Made by a program: the position numbers and the translations under genes | The notes under the pieces: model-generated | What the model was told of the DNA's origin: nothing | The model's database searches: none | The model's input: only the letters and a program-made list of their open reading frames with translations | Shown: in pieces, positions 36,271-43,627 of the stretch | How positions within the stretch are numbered: the first letter of the stretch is position 1 | How the letters are laid out: every line of letters starts with the position of its first letter | Origin: Nitrospira_E sp052156535 | GTDB taxonomy: Bacteria > Nitrospirota > Nitrospiria > Nitrospirales > UBA8639 | Direction of reading: 5' to 3' | DNA: 64,000 nt | Assembly: GCF_052156535.1 (NCBI RefSeq) | Contig: NZ_JBQKUP010000017.1 | Span: forward strand, 11,138 to 75,137

Positions 36271-37380
36271 ATGACCACACAAAAAGGGAAGTCAGCCTTT
36301 CTTCCGATACGCCGTCGGTTTCGGTCGAACCAAACCCCGGCCGAACAATTGCTCTGGTCGAAACTTCGCGGCTATCAAATCCAGGGGCTCAAATTTCGTC
36401 GACAACATGGAATCGGACCTTACATCGTAGATTTCTTTTGTCCGGAACGAGCGTTGGCCATTGAAGTTGATGGGGATGTACACGCGACAGAAAATAAAAT
36501 CAAGAACGATCGACTACGGGAAAACCATTTACATTCGTTGGGGATCATGATTGTTCGTTACAACAATGACGAGGTTCTAGGCAATTTGGATGGAGTATTA
36601 GAAAATATAACCCTCCAAATATCCAAGAGCTCTACCTCCCCTAACCCCTCCTTACAAAGGAGGGGAAGGCAAAACGATGACCCTACTTCGAAATTCCTGC
36701 CAGTCATTCACCGTAGACCTCGGACCTTTCTTACCAATGAGCGAAATCAGAATTCTTTCTCCTTGAGCACAGTTCGGCAACTTGAAAATACTCCGAACCC
36801 TTTACCGCTTATGTTTTTTGAGCGGCCCACATTGAAAGTCGCAAGAGAACTGCTGGGAAAGGTGCTGATCAAACAGACGCCAAACGGGATTATCCAGGCC
36901 AAAATTGTGGATACGGAAGCCTACGTGGGACCGGAGGATCGAGCCTGCCATGCCTCCAAAGGCCGTACGAAACGGACAGAAATTATGTTCGGCCCTGCTG
37001 GCTTCACCTATGTATACCTGATTTATGGAATGTACCACTGTCTCAATATCGTGACGGAACAAGAGCAATATCCTGCCGCAGTCTTAATTCGAGGACTGGA
37101 AATCTTGGGAGGGGATCATTCGCCGGATTTGCCAAAACGCATCGACGGTCCCGGCCGGGTCTGCCGCTTTTTAGAAGTGAATCGCACGCATAACGGACTG
37201 GATGCCACACTCGGCACCACCCTTTGGATCGAAGACCACGGACTGGCCGTTTTGCCCAAACAGATTCAAACTCTGCCTCGAATCGGCGTGGACTATGCGG
37301 GAGAATGGGCAAAGAAATTGTGGCGGTTCTGTCTGCCGGCTTCGACTCCCCCAAAAACACGTCGAGTCACCCCGAAGTAA
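36271..37380 (+). CDS. DUF559 endonuclease-like domain fused to 3-methyladenine DNA glycosylase
   Basis: A single 369-residue frame joins two unrelated domains. Residues 10-110 are DUF559, a PD-(D/E)XK-like nuclease fold (FRRQHGIGPYIVDFFCPE, LAIEVDGDVHATENK, GIMIVRYNNDEVL). Residues 115-165 are a linker encoded partly by a repeat (SSTSPNPSLQRRGRQNDD). Residues 180-360 are an AAG/MPG-type glycosylase, with the catalytic glutamate near 216 (VDTEAYVGPEDRACHAS) and the conserved MFGPAGFTYVYLIYGMYHC and IDGPGRVCRF. AAG excises alkylated purines. An internal start at ATG 36811 would give a stand-alone glycosylase but has no clear ribosome binding site. The fusion may be a recent repeat-mediated event. 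Confidence 0.85.
   Translation: MTTQKGKSAFLPIRRRFRSNQTPAEQLLWSKLRGYQIQGLKFRRQHGIGPYIVDFFCPERALAIEVDGDVHATENKIKNDRLRENHLHSLGIMIVRYNNDEVLGNLDGVLENITLQISKSSTSPNPSLQRRGRQNDDPTSKFLPVIHRRPRTFLTNERNQNSFSLSTVRQLENTPNPLPLMFFERPTLKVARELLGKVLIKQTPNGIIQAKIVDTEAYVGPEDRACHASKGRTKRTEIMFGPAGFTYVYLIYGMYHCLNIVTEQEQYPAAVLIRGLEILGGDHSPDLPKRIDGPGRVCRFLEVNRTHNGLDATLGTTLWIEDHGLAVLPKQIQTLPRIGVDYAGEWAKKLWRFCLPASTPPKTRRVTPK
36630..36669. repeat. Inverted-repeat module end, right copy, inside the coding frame
   Basis: CTCTACCTCCCC...CCCCTCCTT-ACA-AAGGAGGGG contains a 9-bp hairpin at 36645-36665. It is read through in frame as part of the DUF559-glycosylase linker. It is inverted relative to the copy at 36107-36147. 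Confidence 0.75.
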
Positions 37381-37525
37381 ATACTTTCGAATCCTTTTGC
37401 CCGATATCTTGAACAAGATAGCCGGTCTACGTTAGGCTAGATCACCAGACACGTGTTGGCTACGTTCCGTAGTCCACATGACACAACCCGCTTCTCAACA
37501 CTACGAACAATAAAGGAGGAAGACA

Positions 37526-37618
37526 ATGGGCAATCCGCTCGATACGATCTCTGGCACCATCACTGCTGGCTTTGTATTGACCGTGGTCCTGTACGGCCTG
37601 GTCAAAATGCTGGTGTGA
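37526..37618 (+). CDS. Small membrane peptide (30 residues)
   Basis: The frame starts ATG GGC AAT CCG with an excellent AAAGGAGGAAGACA ribosome binding site and encodes 30 residues. After a short polar N-terminus (MGNPLDTISG), the rest (TAGFVLTVVLYGLVKMLV) is one transmembrane helix. It ends 55 bases before the PuuD-like gene on the same strand. This suggests a single-pass accessory subunit or a leader peptide. The palindrome TATCTTG-AA-CAAGATA at 37405-37420 lies upstream. No family recognised. The strong ribosome binding site makes it more than a random frame. Confidence 0.6.
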   Translation: MGNPLDTISGTITAGFVLTVVLYGLVKMLV

Positions 37619-37673
37619 ACCTCATCACCTCCAAAGACATCATTAATCAACCTAACGAATACGAGGACATTTT

Positions 37674-38153
37674 ATGGAAAGTTTATTGGCGTGGGGACAT
37701 TACCTCGCGGGCATTACCTGGATTGGAATCCTGTATTACTTTAATTTCATCCAAGTGCCATTTCTCAAAGCCGTCACACCCGAAACCAAAGCTGAATCCT
37801 TTAAACACCTGGTGCCCAATGCGCTCTGGTGGTTTCGCTGGGGAGCCCTATTCACCTGGATATTTGGTGCCGCCTTACTAATGAATCAGCATCGGATGGG
37901 AAGTGCATTTATGCTGCAGGGACCGGATGCCGTGATCGGCATGGGTGCCTGGCTCGGGACCATTATGTTGCTGAATGTGTGGGGAATCATCTGGCCCAAT
38001 CAGAAAAAAGTCCTCGGGCTCAAGGAAGCCACACCTGAAGAAAAAGCCAAGGCCGGACGGATGGCACTCCTGGCGTCTCGCACGAATACCATGCTTTCCA
38101 TCCCAATGTTATTTTTCATGGCCAATTCTGGCCATGCTTCCGGTCTGTTCTGA
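37674..38153 (+). CDS. PuuD-like membrane protein
   Basis: A 159-residue integral membrane protein with three or four hydrophobic helices, starting MESLLAWGHYLAGITWIGIL. The segment GHYLAGITWIGILYYFNFIQ matches the N-terminal membrane part of the PuuD/urate hydroxylase family. In PuuD this is followed by a cytochrome-c domain, which is absent here. Databases sometimes mislabel such proteins as NusG antiterminators. The local function is unknown; an electron-transfer or transport role is possible. GAGGA precedes the ATG. A strong terminator follows at 38192. Confidence 0.75.
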   Translation: MESLLAWGHYLAGITWIGILYYFNFIQVPFLKAVTPETKAESFKHLVPNALWWFRWGALFTWIFGAALLMNQHRMGSAFMLQGPDAVIGMGAWLGTIMLLNVWGIIWPNQKKVLGLKEATPEEKAKAGRMALLASRTNTMLSIPMLFFMANSGHASGLF

Positions 38154-38191
38154 TTTCAGATCAGAACTTTCTAACGAATCGGAACCAAAAC

Positions 38192-38223
38192 AAAAGCCGG
38201 GGTCAAAAGACCCCGGCTTTTTT
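38192..38223 (+). terminator. Rho-independent terminator after the PuuD-like gene
   Basis: A 12-bp stem (AAAGCCGGGGTC pairing with GACCCCGGCTTT) has an AAAA loop, followed by a T run. It should end the small-peptide/PuuD-like transcript. Confidence 0.9.
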
Positions 38224-38407
38224 CTTATAGCATCGTTTGTTCTCTCGATTTACCAGAAGCGCCTGGAAGGATTGTAAGCACGAAGACGCCAATGCAACCA
38301 TTTGGAGCAATGCGCATTCTCCATTTCATCTAAAATCCTCAGTTCGTTCTCAATCGGTCCCAGCCGTGGAATCCACCCCTCGCTTCTACTCCAAGGATGA
38401 AGAAGAA

Positions 38408-38644
38408 CTAATCCTGGACGACGATATGCGTGTCGGTTTCTTCCACTCCGGGGATGGTGTGAATCTTGGCCATGATGAGATTGGACAGGGCCCGGTCATC
38501 AGGCGCATTGACCAGACCAAAGATATCAGGCTGACCGAAACAGGCATGAGCTTGTTCCACCCCGGAAAGGGCTTTGAGGGTCTCTAACACATCCTGGACT
38601 TTTCCTGCTTTGACTTTCATGAGAATATACGCTTTGGCTGCCAT
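38408..38644 (-). CDS. Lrp/AsnC-type ligand-binding (RAM) domain protein, no DNA-binding domain
   Basis: A 78-residue stand-alone RAM domain: AAKAYILMKVKAGKVQDVLE, AHACFGQPDIFGLVNAPDD, IPGVEETDTHIVVQD. It has the beta-alpha-beta pattern that binds amino acids in Lrp-like regulators, but there is no helix-turn-helix. It could act as a modulator or an oligomerising sensor. AAGGAGGT sits directly before the start codon. The function is not established for such stand-alone copies. Confidence 0.85.
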   Translation of the reverse strand: MAAKAYILMKVKAGKVQDVLETLKALSGVEQAHACFGQPDIFGLVNAPDDRALSNLIMAKIHTIPGVEETDTHIVVQD

Positions 38645-39103
38645 ACATACCTCCTTAATGAATGCGAATCAGATTTCGGTCATCAATAGTGAAATTGGTG
38701 TTGGGACACAAAAGATATAGTCATTAGCGATTTGCCGAGCCATGCTGAAAGTACCTTTGTACCATAGATGGAAAGTAGCTTCCATTCTCTTCCCGCTCTC
38801 TCTCAAACAGCCCAGGTAACCAAAAAGAAGTTGCGGATGCCCTGCCTTTCTCAGGTAGGATGAACGATTATTTTTCCCCTATTGGGGCTGTTGAAAAAAG
38901 CCGCCAGCGGCGTTCTCGCCATTTTTCCGTGCTCACGTACTGGAAGTACGCTCTACGCGCAAAAATGACTGCGGCCTTGCTGGACGGACTTTTTTGAACC
39001 GCCCCGAGACCTTTAATATGCAACGTGCCTGTGGGGCAATATGCCCTTGGAAATTGGTTTTATTCAACACTCCCCTATTCTATTCACCTTCAAGGAAATA
39101 TTT
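38645..39103. other. Intergenic region containing repeat copy 4
   Basis: The gap between the RAM gene and the BtuF-like gene holds a dispersed repeat at 38884-39074. No gene is supported in the rest. Confidence 0.6.
38884..39074. repeat. Dispersed palindromic repeat, copy 4 (long form)
   Basis: About 190 bases from GGGGCTGTTGAAAAAAGCCGCC to TTTTATTCAACACTCCCC. Its right arm (GAGACCTTTAATATGCAACG..., TTGGAAATTGGTTTTATT) is nearly the reverse complement of the left arm of copy 5 at 62230. Confidence 0.85.
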
Positions 39104-40036
39104 ATGTCCTCTCGTATTGTGTCGTTGATTCCTAGTGGGACAGAAATGGTCTGCGCATTAGGTTGCCGTGCCCAGATTGTCGGCCGGTCACACGAATGCG
39201 ATTTCCCTTCCGACATTACCTCTCTTCCTGTTTGCACTCAAGCCACGGTGGATAGTGAGGGAACGAGCCAAGCTATTCATGCCCAGGTTTCCAAACGTCT
39301 CCAGTCAGCCATTTCCTTGTATGAGGTCTTGGTTGATCAAATACAGGACTTAGGTCCGGATGTCATCGTCACCCAGACCCAGTGTGAGGTGTGTGCCGTA
39401 AGTGCTGATGAGGTGCAGCGGGCTCTTCGCGACCTGATAGGAATGTCACCAACGTTGATTTCTTTGGGTGCACAGAACTTATCAGGGGTTTGGGAGGATC
39501 TGACCAGAGTGGCGGACGGCTTAGGACAGCAAGCTGCAGGGCAGGCATTTCTAAAACAGGCCCACCAACGCATAGCCGATATTACGGACCGCTCCCAACA
39601 ACAACCTATTCCCCTCACTGTGGCCTGCATTGAATGGATGGAACCGCTTATGGCTGCCGGCAACTGGGTACCCGAACTGGTTCAGTTTGCCGGAGGGCAA
39701 TCGGTGTTTGGCCAGCGGGGAGCACATGCTCCATGGATAAGCTGGGAAGCCTTAGCCGCTTCGGATCCGGATATCCTGATTTTGATGCCTTGTGGATTTT
39801 CCATGGCCCGCATTCAAGAAGAACTGCCGGTCATGACATTGCATCCTCTTTGGCCACAGTTACGAGCAGTGCAAAATCAGAGGGTGTATTTGACAGATGG
39901 GAACCAGTTTTTCAACCGCCCGGGCCCGCGTCTCGTGGAATCCCTCGAAATTTTGGCTGAGATCCTCCATCCCACTCAATTTCAGTTTGGACACGAAGGC
40001 CAGGGATGGCGGCAATGGGTTCCTGCAAAACGTTAA
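39104..40036 (+). CDS. BtuF-like cobalamin/iron-siderophore binding protein, cytoplasmic type
   Basis: A 310-residue periplasmic-binding-fold protein without a signal peptide (starts MSSRIVSLIPSGTEMVCALG). It has the typical two-lobe fold with a long connecting helix: ECDFPSDITSLPVCTQATV, LGPDVIVTQTQCEVCAVS, ACIEWMEPLMAAGNWVPELV, DPDILILMPCGFSMARIQ. Members of this group without a signal occur as stand-alone cobalamin-binding proteins. No ABC permease or ATPase lies beside it, so it may serve another import or a regulatory function. The ATG at 39104 has AAGGA upstream. The 39041-39103 extension of the frame reads repeat sequence and is rejected. Confidence 0.85.
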   Translation: MSSRIVSLIPSGTEMVCALGCRAQIVGRSHECDFPSDITSLPVCTQATVDSEGTSQAIHAQVSKRLQSAISLYEVLVDQIQDLGPDVIVTQTQCEVCAVSADEVQRALRDLIGMSPTLISLGAQNLSGVWEDLTRVADGLGQQAAGQAFLKQAHQRIADITDRSQQQPIPLTVACIEWMEPLMAAGNWVPELVQFAGGQSVFGQRGAHAPWISWEALAASDPDILILMPCGFSMARIQEELPVMTLHPLWPQLRAVQNQRVYLTDGNQFFNRPGPRLVESLEILAEILHPTQFQFGHEGQGWRQWVPAKR

Positions 40037-40152
40037 ATACCTTGAAACCGCCACTCAACGAAGCACGGGTCTTCCCAATTTGGTTTTTTTCTCGGCTTTC
40101 CCCCATACAGCCTACGTACTCCGGTTGACCATCTCTTGAGTGTTTTGTTAAA

Positions 40153-40167
40153 TAGGAATTATTCCTA
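40153..40167. promoter_or_regulatory. Fur/PerR-type box (7-1-7 palindrome)
   Basis: TAGGAAT-T-ATTCCTA is a perfect 7-1-7 inverted repeat 13 bases before the PerR-like start. The architecture equals that of Fur family boxes. It probably autoregulates the PerR-rubrerythrin operon. Confidence 0.65.
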
Positions 40168-40179
40168 AACAGGAATGAT

Positions 40180-40683
40180 ATGGAAATTTCATTCAAGGAC
40201 ATCAAACAAAAGTTTCAGGCATGCGGATTAAAAACGACTCCGCAGCGAACGGCTATTTATGACGCACTCCTTCGCAGCACTACCCATCCGACCGCGGAAG
40301 AGCTCTTTGCTGAAGTCGCTCCGCAATTTCCGATGATGTCTCTGAACACCGTCTACTACACACTTGGGGCCTTGCGTACCTCCGGGTTGATTCATGAAGT
40401 CAATATTGGCCATACCCGGGCTCGCTTTGATGCCAACCTGTCTCCCCATCACCATTTAATTTGCTTGGGGTGCCAGTCCATTGTCGATGTCATCGATCCT
40501 CGACTGAATCGCCTGACCTCCCCAGCCGGCATTCCCAAAGATTTTGAAATTACAAGTTATCAGGTCGCTTTCCGTGGACTTTGCGGCTCCTGTCGCCGCC
40601 ACACGGGGCGCTCCATCAACCATTCATCACCGGGGTTACACCCCACAACCGTCAAAGGAGGACTCCATGGGAAAAGCTCTTAA
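40180..40683 (+). CDS. Fur-family regulator (PerR-like)
   Basis: A 167-residue Fur-superfamily repressor. The winged-helix half (residues 5-85) includes KTTPQRTAIYDALLRSTTHPTAEELF and SLNTVYYTLGALRTSGLIHEV. The dimer domain has the HHH metal-sensing cluster (NLSPHHHLICLGCQSIVD) and structural zinc pairs CLGC and CGSC. The layout and the adjoining rubrerythrin gene point to a peroxide sensor, PerR, rather than an iron sensor. The C-terminus has an extra, probably disordered tail. A 7-1-7 palindrome precedes it. The stop overlaps the rubrerythrin gene by 17 bases, which indicates coupling. Confidence 0.88.
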   Translation: MEISFKDIKQKFQACGLKTTPQRTAIYDALLRSTTHPTAEELFAEVAPQFPMMSLNTVYYTLGALRTSGLIHEVNIGHTRARFDANLSPHHHLICLGCQSIVDVIDPRLNRLTSPAGIPKDFEITSYQVAFRGLCGSCRRHTGRSINHSSPGLHPTTVKGGLHGKSS

Positions 40684-41095
40684 AGGCACAAAAAGCCACG
40701 AAAACTTAAAAGCGGCATTTGCCGGTGAATCGCAAGCGAATCGACGCTATTTATATTTCGCCCGGCGGGCGGACATTGAAGGCTATACCGATATCGGCGG
40801 TCTGTTTCGTGATACTTCGGAAGCTGAAACCGGACATGCGTTTGGTCACCTGGACTTTTTGAAGGAAGTCGGTGATCCTGCCACCGGCGTGCCGATTGGC
40901 AACACCGAAGCCAACTTAAAAGCGTCGATTGAAGGTGAGACCTATGAATACACCCAGATGTATCCCGGCATGGCGAAAACCGCTCGTGATGAAGGTCTTG
41001 AGGAACTCGCAGAATGGTTTGAGACGTTGGCCAAAGCCGAACGATCCCATGCGAACCGGTTCACGAAAGGGCTGGAAACTCTAAAACAGAGCTGA
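40667..41095 (+). CDS. Rubrerythrin (diiron domain, no rubredoxin domain)
   Basis: A 142-residue protein starting MGKALKGTKSHENLKAAFAG after AAAGGAGGACTCC. It has the four-helix diiron core with paired ExxH-type segments (GESQANRRYLYFARRADIEG, DTSEAETGHAFGHLDFLKEV, EGETYEYTQMYPGMAK, EWFETLAKAERSHANRF). The C-terminal rubredoxin domain is absent, as in 'erythrin' forms. It reduces hydrogen peroxide to water using electrons from an unknown donor. Its coupling to PerR and to the Fe-S oxidoreductase two genes later suggests that this donor is encoded in the same operon. Confidence 0.92.
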   Translation: MGKALKGTKSHENLKAAFAGESQANRRYLYFARRADIEGYTDIGGLFRDTSEAETGHAFGHLDFLKEVGDPATGVPIGNTEANLKASIEGETYEYTQMYPGMAKTARDEGLEELAEWFETLAKAERSHANRFTKGLETLKQS

Positions 41096-41189
41096 TAGCC
41101 TCGGCCTCATGACACACGGCGGCGGTCGATAAAGAAGGCTGCCGCCCTGTAAACACTCTTTCACAGACTCTCAAACGAAGTCATAACCT

Positions 41190-42464
41190 GTGCCAAAATT
41201 TGACCTTATCACTCCAGGCTGGACACGGTCTCAGCTCGAAACGGAGACACGACGCATTTTCGATGTCTGTGACGGATGTCGACGATGCTTTAATTTATGC
41301 CCGTCGTTCAATACCCTTATTGACCGGATTGATGAGTATGAGAGCGATTCAACACAATTCACTGCGCAGGATTTCACAAAGATTGAACAGGAATGTTACT
41401 ACTGCAAACTCTGTTTCAACCATTGTCCTTATTCTCCCCCCCATCAATACGATCTGGATTTTCCCAGGCTCATGGCTGCTTGGAAAAAGCAACGGACGGC
41501 TGAGGGTGGGGCCACATGGCGCGACAAGCTCCTGATCCAAACCGATTTAATCGGAAAACTGGGAAGTCTGACCGCTCCACTGACCAATTGGGCCCTTCGC
41601 ACACCGTGGCTTCGAAGTCTGGTTGAGCGTATGGTTGGAGTGCACAAAAACCGCCAAGTCCTTTCGTTTCAATCCCAGACGTTTACCCAATGGTGGTGTC
41701 AGCGAAAGCCGGCTCCCGCACTTACCCGCAGCCAGGGGAAAGTAGTCTTCTTCCCAAGTTGCCTGGTGACGTATCAGGTGACTGATATTGGAAAAGCTGC
41801 CGTACAAATTTTGGAGAAAAACGGCATTGAGGTCGTGGTACCTCCAAATCAGCAGTGCTGTGGGATGCCACGGTTTGACGTGGGTGATACCGATGGAATG
41901 GCCAAGATTGCCGAGTCTCAATATCGACTCTTTGCGCCCTATCTCGATCAGGGATATGACATTGTCATTCCAGCACCCAGTTGTAGCCTGATGTTCAAAC
42001 GGGAATACCCTTACCTCAAACCCACACCTGAAATGAAGCAATTGAGTGAGCGCACGTTTGATCTTTGCGAATATTTAATGCGGCTCAAACGGGAAGGTAG
42101 GCTTTCCCTTGATTTTCAAGCTAATCCTGGACGCGTGGCGTATCAAATTCCCTGTCATTTACGTGATCAGAATATCGGCTTTAAATCAAAAGAATTGATG
42201 GAGTTGACCGGGGCCACGGTTCATCTGATCGAGAAATGTTCCGGACACGATGGAGCCTGGAGTGCCAAGACCGAATTCTTTGATCTCTCGATGAAAATCG
42301 CCAAGAAAGCCGTGCGAGAAATTCAAGAGGAGCCGTTCGACGTCGTCGCCTCCGATTGCCCTCTGTCGGCACTACAACTGGACCAAGCACTTCAAACTGC
42401 ACCAACTCAATCGGCCCTTCATCCTATTCAAGTCGTTCGTAACGCCTATGGATTAACACCATGA
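41190..42464 (+). CDS. GlpC/heterodisulfide-reductase-type Fe-S oxidoreductase
   Basis: A 424-residue redox protein with a GTG start. Two four-cysteine ferredoxin motifs are near the N-terminus (CDGCRRCFNLCPSF and CYYCKLCFNHCPYS). Two CCG-domain patterns follow (FFPSCLVTYQVT...NQQCCGMPRF, and IPCHLRDQNIGF...EKCSGHDGAW). It is a typical soluble subunit that bridges a quinone or NADH pool to a partner. It lies between the rubrerythrin gene and the DUF3501 gene, with a four-base overlap to the latter. The arrangement rubrerythrin-FeS-DUF3501 is conserved in other bacteria and suggests an electron donor chain for peroxide reduction. Confidence 0.88.
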   Translation: MPKFDLITPGWTRSQLETETRRIFDVCDGCRRCFNLCPSFNTLIDRIDEYESDSTQFTAQDFTKIEQECYYCKLCFNHCPYSPPHQYDLDFPRLMAAWKKQRTAEGGATWRDKLLIQTDLIGKLGSLTAPLTNWALRTPWLRSLVERMVGVHKNRQVLSFQSQTFTQWWCQRKPAPALTRSQGKVVFFPSCLVTYQVTDIGKAAVQILEKNGIEVVVPPNQQCCGMPRFDVGDTDGMAKIAESQYRLFAPYLDQGYDIVIPAPSCSLMFKREYPYLKPTPEMKQLSERTFDLCEYLMRLKREGRLSLDFQANPGRVAYQIPCHLRDQNIGFKSKELMELTGATVHLIEKCSGHDGAWSAKTEFFDLSMKIAKKAVREIQEEPFDVVASDCPLSALQLDQALQTAPTQSALHPIQVVRNAYGLTP

Positions 42465-43042
42465 AACTGCTCACACCGCAAGATCTCCTCCCGGCTGCTC
42501 AATATGAGGAAAACCGCGCCGCCATTCGGCAAAAAATTATAGCCCTTAAAAAACGGCGCCGCATTTCTGTAGGAGAATTCGTGACGCTCGTATTTGAGAA
42601 TCGGGAAACCCTGCTGTTTCAAATACAAGAAATGATTCGAATAGAGCGCATTTTTGATCCGGGAAAAATTCAGGAGGAATGTGACGTGTATAATGCCCTC
42701 CTACCCGATCGAAATGAATTGAGCGCCACACTGTTTATCGAAATCACCGATTCCGAAAAAATTCAACCGCTTCTGGATTCTTTTAAGAATATTGACCAGG
42801 CCAATACCGTGGGCATCAAGGTTGGCGATACCTCAGTTTTTGCAAATTTTGAGGCCGGGCATAGCAAGGAAGATAAAATCAGTGCCGTGCATTTTGTCCG
42901 TTTTTCCACAACCCCAAAATTTCGAGACCTCCTGGCCCAGGAGGAAGTCCCTGCCTTTCTGACTATCCTCCACCCTCAATATCGTGCAGAAGCCCCAGTT
43001 TCTCCGGAGTTGAGGCAGGAATGGCTAAAGGATCTCAAGTGA
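42461..43042 (+). CDS. DUF3501 protein
   Basis: A 193-residue soluble protein starting MKLLTPQDLLPAAQYEENR. The family is uncharacterised but is often encoded with rubrerythrin and a GlpC-like oxidoreductase, exactly as here. The middle (SATLFIEITDSEKIQPLLDS, GIKVGDTSVFANFEAGHSKE) looks like an alpha/beta fold with an acidic surface. A small acidic protein that mediates or docks redox partners is possible. It overlaps the upstream gene by four bases. Confidence 0.88.
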   Translation: MKLLTPQDLLPAAQYEENRAAIRQKIIALKKRRRISVGEFVTLVFENRETLLFQIQEMIRIERIFDPGKIQEECDVYNALLPDRNELSATLFIEITDSEKIQPLLDSFKNIDQANTVGIKVGDTSVFANFEAGHSKEDKISAVHFVRFSTTPKFRDLLAQEEVPAFLTILHPQYRAEAPVSPELRQEWLKDLK

Positions 43043-43093
43043 TTCATCATCCATGCCGTGCATGGTTCCGCAATGTCGCAGGTCCTCTATAAA

Positions 43094-43123
43094 TTGACAA
43101 GATTAAAAGTCGTGCTTTAAGAT
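43094..43123 (+). promoter_or_regulatory. Sigma70-like promoter upstream of the erpA-like gene
   Basis: TTGACA (43094-43099) is followed after 17 bases by TTAAGA, or after 18 by TAAGAT. It is close to the sigma70 consensus. A perfect 10-bp hairpin (TTCCTTTCAA-CCGA-TTGAAAGGAA, 43141-43164) lies downstream in the probable leader. Confidence 0.5.
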
Positions 43124-43211
43124 GTAAGCTCAATGTTGGATTCCTTTCAACCGATTGAAAGGAAAGATGAATCTACAAAAATAATGTGATTATAAGGAGG
43201 ATACAACGACT

Positions 43212-43532
43212 ATGGTAACAATTACCCCGATCGCAGAGCAGAAGATTAAGGAACTGATTAAGGAAGAAGAAAATTCTGTCGGTTTGCGTATTTACGTCAA
43301 AGGCGGCGGATGCAGCGGCTATCAATATGGAATGTCATTTGAAGATAAAACCAGCGATGATGACACCATCATCGAAAAAGGCGACGTGAAGGTCATTGTG
43401 GATTCCCAAAGCGCCCCAATGCTTAGCGGCGCAGAAGTCGATTACGTTGATAGCCTGCAAGGGTCGGGATTTGCCATCAAAAATCCTCAAGCGAAGTCCA
43501 CCTGTGGATGTGGAAGCTCATTCTCGACCTAG
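43212..43532 (+). CDS. erpA: A-type Fe-S cluster carrier (ErpA/IscA/HesB family)
   Basis: A 106-residue carrier with the conserved cysteines in GGGCSGYQYG and TCGCGSSFS (C-terminal CxC). It transfers Fe-S clusters from the scaffold to apo-proteins. The gene is separate from the isc cluster, which has its own iscA at 51200; length and the C-terminal pattern fit ErpA. AAGGAGGATACAACGACT precedes the ATG, with a clear promoter upstream and a terminator at 43564. Because there is an independent promoter it may respond to oxidative or iron stress differently from isc. Confidence 0.9.
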   Translation: MVTITPIAEQKIKELIKEEENSVGLRIYVKGGGCSGYQYGMSFEDKTSDDDTIIEKGDVKVIVDSQSAPMLSGAEVDYVDSLQGSGFAIKNPQAKSTCGCGSSFST

Positions 43533-43563
43533 AAAATAATCACTCAGAACCCTAACCAAATTA

Positions 43564-43609
43564 GGGCTGGACTTGGGCTTCCATAGGCGACCAAGATCCA
43601 GCCCTTTTT
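43564..43609 (+). terminator. Rho-independent terminator after erpA
   Basis: GGGCTGGACTTGG pairs with CCAAG-A-TCCAGCCC with one bulged base. A TTTTT run follows the stem. Confidence 0.85.
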
Positions 43610-43627
43610 CTTTTCTATAGAGGCTGT

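Noticed and set aside
39041..39103. Upstream extension of the BtuF-like gene
   Set aside because: It is translated repeat sequence; the ATG at 39104 starts the conserved part.
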